From contig CALCJG010000328.1 in the NCBI GenBank assembly GCA_937967705.1, positions 1 to 20,476 on the forward strand: a DNA stretch of 20,476 bases, written 5' to 3'. This document shows positions 13,548 to 19,666 of the stretch, in pieces. The notes under the pieces were generated by a model. It worked only from the letters and a program-made list of their open reading frames with translations. It searched no databases and was not told where the DNA came from. Within the stretch, counting starts at the first letter, position 1, and each line of letters opens with the position of its first letter. The DNA comes from an uncultured Spirochaetia bacterium (GTDB lineage: Bacteria > Spirochaetota > UBA4802 > JAGODF01). Made by a program: the position numbers and the translations under genes.

Positions 13548-15698
13548 TCAATCCGCCCTCAGGGCGATGAGGGCATCCACAACCACGGGGTCAGAGCCGC
13601 GCAGAAGGATGGGGTTGAGGTCGATCTCAGCTATTTCCGGGTGCAGGAGGGGGAGGAAGCTGAGCTGCTCCAGAAGATGGGCCAGCTGTTCCCGGTTGGC
13701 AGGGGGCATGCCCCGGAATGCGCCAAGAAGCGCGGAGGCACGGATATCCCCCGTCATCTCCCGGGCGTCCTCCCGGCTGAGCGGCGGCACTCGGAAGACG
13801 GTGTCCTTCAGCGCCTCGGTAAAGACCCCTCCCAGGCCGAAGACCAGGGCCGGTCCGAAGCCGGGATGCCTTGTCATTCCCGCCAGGAATTCCCGCTCAC
13901 CCCGCACCATCTCCGCTACAAGAACGGGGATACTGCCTCCCGCCGATTTCTGCAGGGCCCGGTAGGCCTCTCTGGCCTCGTTCTCGTTTTTCAGGTTCAG
14001 CTGTATCAGCCCCTTGCCGGTCTTATGCAGGATGTCGGGGGAGCAGCCCTTGAAGACGACGGGATAACCGATGAGATGGGCGAACTTGACCGCCTCCTCC
14101 TCGCTTGTGGCCAACTCCTCGCGGCAGATGGGGATGTTGTAGCAGGCCAGGAGGTTTTTTGCCTCAAACTCGTCCAGGGTGTGCCGACCCGAATCCAGGA
14201 CCTTGCGAATCAGGGCGCCGGCCTCGGCGGAGACCTGCGGCAGAAGTGCGGGTTCATAAGCCCGGCGCTCCCGTATCTCCCGGAAACGGTTGAGGGCCAC
14301 CATGGCGCGGGCGGTTTTTTCCGGGGAATCGAAGGAGGGAACGCCTCCGTCCTCGTATCCGGCGATGTAGTCGTCGTCGCGGTCCAGGAAGGAGGAGAGG
14401 ACCATGGGGATGCTGTGCTCCCAGGGAAGCCGGATGTCGCCGCTGATGTCCTTCTGCATGTTTTTAATGAGCTCGTCCAGGGGCATGTTGCCGATGAGTT
14501 CCTTTATGTGGGGATAGATTACCCGGATATAGCCGGAGAACATGATGCCGTGAAGGACGATTCCGTCCACCTCGCCGCTCTTCATTATGAGCTCCGGAAG
14601 ACGCCTGGTGAGGATCTCGATATTCATGCTGAAGGTGATGTCCACCGGGTTGCCGCTGGGGGCGTGAGGCGGAATCATAGCCTTGATCTCCTCCCTTAAA
14701 GACTCCGAAAAGGGGGGGACCTCCATTCCCGCGTTGTCGAGGATGTCGGACATGGCTGTTCCGGGCCCGCCGGAGTTGGTGATGACGCCGATGCGCCGGC
14801 CCCGGAGCGGCGGTTGAGTGGCCAGTGCCCATCCATGACCGTAGAGATCCTCCACGGAGGAGACCCGGAGAATACCCGCCTGCCTGAAAAGCCCCTCGTA
14901 GAGAAAGTCCGGCGCTGCCAGGGCTCCGGTATGGCTGAGGCCGGAACGGGCCCCGGCTGCCGATCCTCCCACGTACTGGGCCAGGACCGGTTTGTGCGGT
15001 GTGATTTTACGGGCCACTTCGAGAAAGCGGGGGACGTCTCGTATCCCCTCGATGTAGAGGGCGATGGCCCTGGTCTGCTCGTCCTCTGCGAGGAATTCCA
15101 GGGCGTCAATGATGCTGATATTGGCCTCGTTTCCCACACTGATGGCTTTGCTGAAACGGATTCCCCGCTTGACCAGGTAGGGCAGGGACTGGGTGATGTA
15201 GGTCCCGCTCTGAGAGGCGAATCCCAGGAAGCCCGGCTCCTGTTGAAAGGTGACCACCGTCGTGTTGAGGGATATCTCGGAGTTGATGATGCCCATGCAG
15301 TTGGGTCCCACGAAGCGAATCCCGTACTGGCTGGTAATCTCCCTGAGCCGGTCTTCCAGCGCCCGGCCCTCAGCCCCGGTCTCCTTGAACCCGGCGCTGA
15401 TGATGACCGCCCGTCTCGTCCCCCTCCTGCCGAAATCCTCCATGAGGGTCAGCACCTGGTCCGAGGGGACCACCAGGAAGGCCAGGTCGGGAGCCTCGGG
15501 TAGTTCCAGGGGGGAGGAATAGGCCTTAAGACCCATGACGCTCTCCTCCCGCGGATGGATGGGGTAGAGTGTTCCCTGAAAACCGTCCTTGAGAATGCTC
15601 AGGGCGTGCATGGTTCCCATCTTGAGGGGATTGTTGTTGGCCCCGGCGATGGCAATGGACCTCGGTTTCATAAGAAGGTGGAGGGGATTTTCCGTCAT
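13548..15698 (-). CDS. NDP-forming acyl-CoA synthetase, fused alpha-beta form
   Basis: A 716-residue protein of the ADP-forming acetate-CoA ligase/acyl-CoA synthetase family. Order: CoA-binding Rossmann domain (about 10-135, with AIAGANNNPLKMG and GPNCMGIIN), succinyl-CoA ligase-like domains (about 150-460) with SHTGAL carrying the phosphohistidine His256, then the ATP-grasp beta part (about 500-716) with YPVVFKGCSPDILHKTGKG, an AEMVRGEREFLAGM strand and the EIDLNPILL end. It interconverts an acyl-CoA, ADP and phosphate with the acid, CoA and ATP, and so can activate an acid cheaply or make ATP from an acyl-CoA. Substrate unknown. ATG 15698 has AGGAG 6 bases ahead; the open frame upstream to 15770 overlaps the promoter. 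Confidence 0.93.
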   Translation of the reverse strand: MTENPLHLLMKPRSIAIAGANNNPLKMGTMHALSILKDGFQGTLYPIHPREESVMGLKAYSSPLELPEAPDLAFLVVPSDQVLTLMEDFGRRGTRRAVIISAGFKETGAEGRALEDRLREITSQYGIRFVGPNCMGIINSEISLNTTVVTFQQEPGFLGFASQSGTYITQSLPYLVKRGIRFSKAISVGNEANISIIDALEFLAEDEQTRAIALYIEGIRDVPRFLEVARKITPHKPVLAQYVGGSAAGARSGLSHTGALAAPDFLYEGLFRQAGILRVSSVEDLYGHGWALATQPPLRGRRIGVITNSGGPGTAMSDILDNAGMEVPPFSESLREEIKAMIPPHAPSGNPVDITFSMNIEILTRRLPELIMKSGEVDGIVLHGIMFSGYIRVIYPHIKELIGNMPLDELIKNMQKDISGDIRLPWEHSIPMVLSSFLDRDDDYIAGYEDGGVPSFDSPEKTARAMVALNRFREIRERRAYEPALLPQVSAEAGALIRKVLDSGRHTLDEFEAKNLLACYNIPICREELATSEEEAVKFAHLIGYPVVFKGCSPDILHKTGKGLIQLNLKNENEAREAYRALQKSAGGSIPVLVAEMVRGEREFLAGMTRHPGFGPALVFGLGGVFTEALKDTVFRVPPLSREDAREMTGDIRASALLGAFRGMPPANREQLAHLLEQLSFLPLLHPEIAEIDLNPILLRGSDPVVVDALIALRAD

Positions 15699-15768
15699 GG
15701 GCTTCTCCTGAGTTCGCGGGATTGAGCTCGCCCTGGTGGTGCTGACGTATCCCCCGCGCTCTGGGACC

Positions 15769-15796
15769 ATCGTAGCAGGGGGTTCTCATCTTGCAA
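15769..15796 (-). promoter_or_regulatory. promoter for the acyl-CoA synthetase-etfBA operon
   Basis: Read on the minus strand, TTGCAA (15796-15791) and TACGAT (15774-15769) are 16 bases apart. The -35 overlaps the left arm of the operator at 15794-15830. The leader would be about 60 bases. Confidence 0.55.
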
Positions 15797-15830
15797 GAAT
15801 AAAACGAACGCTCGCTCCATTTTATTCTTG
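15794..15830. promoter_or_regulatory. probable TetR operator between divergent promoters
   Basis: Perfect 11-bp arms, CAAGAATAAAA (15794-15804) and TTTTATTCTTG (15820-15830), surround an inner quasi-palindrome, CGAACG-CT-CGCTCC (15805-15818), with nearly the same centre. It overlaps the -35 boxes of both divergent promoters, so one bound protein could silence both operons. The core GAACGCTCGCTC (15806-15817) matches GAATGCTCACTC in the phosphofructokinase operator at 10 of 12 bases. The natural candidate ligand is the TetR protein encoded at 17874-18593. Confidence 0.7.
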
Positions 15831-15855
15831 ACAGAATCTGCCGCGCCATTATTCT
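15828..15855 (+). promoter_or_regulatory. promoter for the phosphatase-ACAD-tetR-kinase-HAD operon
   Basis: TTGACA (15828-15833, perfect) and TATTCT (15850-15855) lie 16 bases apart. The first three bases of the -35 overlap the right operator arm. The first ATG downstream with coding sense is at 15889. Confidence 0.65.
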
Positions 15856-15888
15856 GCAATTCATCATGATTACGGTACGGGCAGTCAT

Positions 15889-16599
15889 ATGAGTGAAATC
15901 TTCATCATCCGGCACGGGCAGGCCTCTTTCGGAAAGGAAAACTACGATGTCCTGTCGGGGCGGGGGTCCGAGCAGTCGAGAATAGTGGCGGGTTTTCTAT
16001 ATAACCGGGGATGTCGTTTCGATGCGGTTTATTCCGGCACCCTGGACCGCCAGAGACGGACCGCCGAGATTTTCCGGAACGTATACGCTGAAAAGGGAGA
16101 AGCGCTGTCGGCCCTGTCTATAAGGGAGGGGTTTGACGAGTACGACTCCCGCAGGATCATCGAGGCGCAGATAGGGGAGATGATGCGGGAGGATCCCTCC
16201 CTGGAGGAGGATGTAAAGCGGATCTTCAGCGACAGGAAATCGTTTCAGCGGGTATTCGAGCAGGCAATGCTTCGCTGGGTATCGGGAAAATACCGCTATG
16301 AAAAACTAGAGAGCTGGGAGGATTTTCAGAAGCGCGTCACCTCAGCTTTGACGGGGGTCATGAAAGAGAACGGACGGGGGCGCAGCGCCGTGATCTTCGC
16401 ATCCGGGGGCAGCCTTTCGGCCTGTGTCCAATATGCTTTAGACATCTCCAATGAAGCCACTATGGAGCTTTGCTGGCAGATCGTGAATACCTCGGTTACC
16501 CGCTTTCGTTACCGGGACGGGAAAATCACCCTCTCCGTCTTCAATGACTACAGCCATCTGGAGCTTGAGGGAATGGAAGGCCTCGTGACCTATCGGTAA
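15889..16599 (+). CDS. histidine phosphatase superfamily protein, second catalytic His replaced
   Basis: A 236-residue phosphoglycerate-mutase-like protein. RHGQAS puts the phospho-accepting His9 in the RHG motif; SGTLDRQRRTAEIF (49-62) matches the second conserved Arg region. The second active-site His, normally in a (S)HGG motif, is Ser172 here (FASGGS). Homologues with this change do occur beside acyl-CoA dehydrogenase/APH gene pairs, so activity is plausible but altered. Its substrate is unknown; a phosphorylated acid or acyl-CoA is a fitting guess from context. The ribosome site is weak. It is the first gene of the plus-strand operon; a small GC hairpin (GCCCC-TTT-GGGGC, 16611-16623) lies in the 75-base gap to the dehydrogenase and might attenuate or stabilise the transcript. 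Confidence 0.82.
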   Translation: MSEIFIIRHGQASFGKENYDVLSGRGSEQSRIVAGFLYNRGCRFDAVYSGTLDRQRRTAEIFRNVYAEKGEALSALSIREGFDEYDSRRIIEAQIGEMMREDPSLEEDVKRIFSDRKSFQRVFEQAMLRWVSGKYRYEKLESWEDFQKRVTSALTGVMKENGRGRSAVIFASGGSLSACVQYALDISNEATMELCWQIVNTSVTRFRYRDGKITLSVFNDYSHLELEGMEGLVTYR

Positions 16600-16674
16600 G
16601 GACGTGTAAGGCCCCTTTGGGGCTTTGATGTGCTGACATTGATGCAGTTAAGGAAAATTTGAAGGAGGCCGTTT

Positions 16675-17868
16675 ATGGATTTCAGGATATCCGACAGAAC
16701 CAAGACCATCATCGAGATGATCAATGAATTTGTGGACAAGGAACTCATCCCCCTGGAGGTGGAGTTCCTCAACCACGACTTTAAGGAGATGCTGCCCGTG
16801 ATCCGGGAGAAGCAGGGGATGGTCAAAAAAATGGAACTCTGGGCGCCCAACTATCCCAAAGAACTGGGGGGGATGGGGCTCGATCTCGTTGACCATGCCC
16901 TGGTCTCCGAGGCTCTGGGGCGCTCGCCGCTGGGGCACTTCGTCTTCTGGTGTCAGGCCCCCGACGCGGGCAACGTGGAGATCCTTCACAAGTTCGCCAC
17001 GGCGGAGCAGAAGAAGACCTATCTGGAGCCCCTGGTGCGGGGGGACATACGGAGCTGCTTCGCGATGACCGAAGTGGACATGCCCGGCTCCAACCCGGTG
17101 CTCCTGGAGAGCACCGCTGTAAAGGACGGGAACGACTACGTGATCAACGGACACAAGTGGTATACCACCGCGGCCGACGGAGCCAGGTTCGCCATTGCCA
17201 TGGCGGTCACCAATCCCGAAGCACCGACGTACCTTCAGGCCAGCATGATCATCGTGCCCACCGACACGCCGGGATTCAACCTGGTGCGCAACATCCCGGT
17301 GATGGGGCATAGCGGGAGCGACTATTTCAGCCACGGGGAAATCCTCTTCCAGAACTGCCGGGTGCCGCAGAAGAACCTGCTAGGCCCCGAGGGGCAGGGC
17401 TTCGTTATTGCCCAGGAACGGCTGGGACCGGGCCGTATCCATCACTGCATGCGCTGGCTGGGAATCTGCAACCGCGCCTTCGATCTCCTCTGCCGCAGGG
17501 CCAACTTCCGCAAGATATCCCTGGATGGAAAGACCCTCGCCACGCGGCAGACGGTGCAGAACTGGGTGGCCGAAAGCGCCGCGGAGATCCAGGCCGCGCG
17601 GCTCATGACGCTGCACGCCGCCTGGTGCATCGAGAACATCGGCCTGAAGGAATCCCGCGACGAGGTCTCGATGATCAAGTACGTGGTGGCCAACACCATG
17701 AACCGCGTGGTGGACCGGGCCCTACAGGTGCACGGGGGGCTGGGTATGACCGATGATACCGTTCTGGCCTTCTTCTACCGTCACGAGAGGGCGGCGCGAA
17801 TCTACGACGGGGCCGATGAGGTGCACAAGACGGCGGTGGCCAAGCGCATACTGGCCAGGTACAAATAA
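16675..17868 (+). CDS. acyl-CoA dehydrogenase of the ACAD10/ACAD11 type
   Basis: A 397-residue flavoprotein. APDAGNVEILH (95-105), CFAMTEVDMPGSNP (128-141), INGHKWYTT (157-165), LGPGRIHHCMR (250-260), QVHGGLGM, and YDGADEVH (377-384) are visible. The LGPGRIHHCMR motif and APDxGN segment recall the dehydrogenase half of human ACAD11. The usual catalytic Glu positions are not Glu: the MCAD-type site is Asp378 (YDG instead of YEG) and the IVD-type site aligns to Gly253. In the ACAD11 and LvaC families the partner reaction is conversion of a 4-phosphoacyl-CoA to enoyl-CoA. Electrons or flavin recycling would involve the ETF encoded nearby. GAAGGAGG lies 6 bases before the ATG; the TetR gene follows after 5 bases. 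Confidence 0.93.
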   Translation: MDFRISDRTKTIIEMINEFVDKELIPLEVEFLNHDFKEMLPVIREKQGMVKKMELWAPNYPKELGGMGLDLVDHALVSEALGRSPLGHFVFWCQAPDAGNVEILHKFATAEQKKTYLEPLVRGDIRSCFAMTEVDMPGSNPVLLESTAVKDGNDYVINGHKWYTTAADGARFAIAMAVTNPEAPTYLQASMIIVPTDTPGFNLVRNIPVMGHSGSDYFSHGEILFQNCRVPQKNLLGPEGQGFVIAQERLGPGRIHHCMRWLGICNRAFDLLCRRANFRKISLDGKTLATRQTVQNWVAESAAEIQAARLMTLHAAWCIENIGLKESRDEVSMIKYVVANTMNRVVDRALQVHGGLGMTDDTVLAFFYRHERAARIYDGADEVHKTAVAKRILARYK

Positions 17869-17873
17869 GACCG

Positions 17874-18593
17874 ATGACCTTCCGGGAGTTCAGAAAGCTG
17901 GTGGAGCTCTCCACGGAGGATATCTGTACGGATATCTTCCGGGGGAATGCCGCCTCCATCAAAATCAAGAAGGAGAGAGTGGGTGTCAGAAACCTAGTAA
18001 ACATCTTCAATGCCACCCTCAAACTCTCCCTTGAGAAGGGGTTTCAGGCCATGAGCATGCGGGACCTCTCCCGGGAGACGGGACTCAGCATGGGAGCCCT
18101 CTACTCCTACTTCTCCGGCAAGGAGGAACTGCTGGAGATCATTCAGAATCAGGGGCTCCTGATAACCTACCGGGTGATGCAGAGCCAGCTGGAAAACGTA
18201 AAAGAGCCCAGGGAGAGGCTGCGGGCAGCGGTGCGGTCTCATCTCTATCTCAGCGAGGTGATGCATCCCTGGTTCTACTTCGCCTATATGGAGACGAGAA
18301 ACTTCAGCCGGGAGAAGCAGAAGAAGGCCATACAGGGGGAGCTGCACACGGAAAAGCTCTTCGAGGATATTCTCGAACAGGGGCGCGGGGAGGGTTCATA
18401 CCGGGCGACCAACAGCCAGCTCACCGCGGCCCTCATCAAGGCCATGCTTCAGGACTGGTATCTCAAACGCTGGAAGTATTCCCGCCGGGGCGTGGGGGTG
18501 GAGCAGTACGCGGATTTTGTGATTGAGTTTGTAGAGGCGGGAATCAAGAATGACGTATCTGGAAACATGGGAGGTGACCATGGCAGCAATTGA
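17874..18593 (+). CDS. TetR-family transcriptional regulator
   Basis: A 239-residue protein. The TetR DNA-binding domain lies at about 40-88, with EKGFQAMSMRDLSRETGLS and the signature GALYSYFSGKEELLEI. About 38 residues precede it (MTFREFRKLVELSTEDICTD...), longer than usual; no later Met gives a normal-length start before the helix-turn-helix, so the extension seems real. The C-terminal ligand domain has an aromatic-rich WFYFAYMETRNFS helix. Lying between the dehydrogenase and kinase genes, it most likely represses this operon and the divergent synthetase-etf operon through the palindrome at 15794-15830, with an acyl-CoA as the expected inducer (inference). It starts 5 bases after the dehydrogenase stop. 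Confidence 0.9.
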   Translation: MTFREFRKLVELSTEDICTDIFRGNAASIKIKKERVGVRNLVNIFNATLKLSLEKGFQAMSMRDLSRETGLSMGALYSYFSGKEELLEIIQNQGLLITYRVMQSQLENVKEPRERLRAAVRSHLYLSEVMHPWFYFAYMETRNFSREKQKKAIQGELHTEKLFEDILEQGRGEGSYRATNSQLTAALIKAMLQDWYLKRWKYSRRGVGVEQYADFVIEFVEAGIKNDVSGNMGGDHGSN

Positions 18594-19647
18594 TGAAGCC
18601 GTAGAGATTCGCAAAGGCGAGGAGTTGGATGAACAGAAGGTAAGGGAATTCCTTATCGATTCCATCCCCGGTCTGAAGGGGGATATAAGCATCAAGCAGT
18701 TTCCCGGCGGGTTTTCCAACCTGACCTACCTGATCAGGATCGGCGACCGCGAGATGGTGCTCCGCCGGCCGCCCCGTGGAAAGAAGGCCAGGACCGCTCA
18801 CGACATGGGCCGGGAGTACAACATACTCCGGGCGCTCAAGCCGGTCTTCCCCTTTTGTCCGGAACCGCTGCTCTACGCGGAGGATCCCGGCGTCATGGGT
18901 TGCCCCTTCTACGTGATGGAGAGAATCAAGGGGATCATCATACGGAAGGAGCTGCCGCTGGAGGTCAGCTTCACCCCAGGCGAACTGCGAACCCTCAGCG
19001 CCCGTCTCATCGAGGTGCTCTGCAGCCTGCATTCCCTGGACTATAAAAAGATTGGGTTGGGTGATTTCGGCCGACCCGAGGGCTATGTCCGGCGGCAGGT
19101 GGAGGGCTGGAGCGGCCGCTACCGCGATGCGCGCACCGAAGACGCTCCCGATTGCGAAAGGGTGATGCAGTGGCTGCACGACAAGATGCCCGCGGACTCA
19201 CCGGTCCCCTGCGTGATCCATAATGATTACAAGTTCGACAACGCGGTGCTGGACCCTGCGGATCCGCTGAAGATCATCGGCATACTGGACTGGGAGATGG
19301 CCACTATCGGCGATCCGCTGATGGACCTGGGGAATTCCCTGGCCTACTGGGTGCAGAAGGATGATCCCGATGGCGTGCTCCTGGTGCGCCAGCTGCCCAC
19401 ACACCTGGAGGGCATGTTCACCCGGCAGGAGGTCGTCGATTTCTACGGGGAGAAGATGGGCCGAAAGATCGACAACTTCAATTACTATCTCTGTTTCGGC
19501 CTTTTCCGCCTGGCCGTCATTGCCCAGCAGATATATTACCGTTTCTTTCACGGGCAGACCACGGACAAGCGTTTCGGTATGCTCATTCACGTCGTGAAGA
19601 TACTGGAGGAAGCGGCCCTGGTTCTGATCAACCGGTCCGATCTGTAA
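18580..19647 (+). CDS. APH-fold phosphotransferase, ACAD11 kinase-domain/LvaA type
   Basis: A 355-residue kinase of the aminoglycoside phosphotransferase fold. FPGGFSNLTYLI (41-52) is the nucleotide loop, MVLRRPP (59-65) holds the ATP-contacting Arg/Lys region, FYVMERIKGI the hinge, HNDYKFDN (214-221) the catalytic loop with Asp216 and Asn221, and DWEMATIGDP (237-246) the Mg2+ Asp. The sequence tracks the N-terminal half of human ACAD11 (PPG/PPR, FYVMExxxG, LDWExxTIGxPLxDL). Members phosphorylate the 4-hydroxyl of 4-hydroxyacyl-CoAs; antibiotic resistance is not implied. ATG 18580 is used because GGGAGG lies just ahead; it overlaps the tetR end by 14 bases, indicating coupling. Confidence 0.92.
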   Translation: MAAIDEAVEIRKGEELDEQKVREFLIDSIPGLKGDISIKQFPGGFSNLTYLIRIGDREMVLRRPPRGKKARTAHDMGREYNILRALKPVFPFCPEPLLYAEDPGVMGCPFYVMERIKGIIIRKELPLEVSFTPGELRTLSARLIEVLCSLHSLDYKKIGLGDFGRPEGYVRRQVEGWSGRYRDARTEDAPDCERVMQWLHDKMPADSPVPCVIHNDYKFDNAVLDPADPLKIIGILDWEMATIGDPLMDLGNSLAYWVQKDDPDGVLLVRQLPTHLEGMFTRQEVVDFYGEKMGRKIDNFNYYLCFGLFRLAVIAQQIYYRFFHGQTTDKRFGMLIHVVKILEEAALVLINRSDL

Positions 19648-19666
19648 AAAAAAGGGGGGGATTATT

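Noticed and set aside
12719..13570. A 283-codon plus-strand frame
   Set aside because: It is antisense to etfB, has low-complexity Gly/Pro-rich sequence and no ribosome site.
13425..14699. A 424-codon open frame on the plus strand
   Set aside because: It lies antisense to the acyl-CoA synthetase and the start of etfB, both well supported, and its sequence resembles no protein family. It is a shadow of high-GC codon use.
16611..16623. GCCCC-TTT-GGGGC hairpin after the histidine phosphatase gene considered as a full terminator
   Set aside because: The stem is only five pairs and is followed by just three T, and the next genes lack a clear promoter of their own, so full termination is unlikely.
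18580..19647. Reading the APH-fold kinase as an aminoglycoside resistance gene
   Set aside because: Its sequence and operon context match the acyl-CoA-linked kinase branch, not resistance enzymes.
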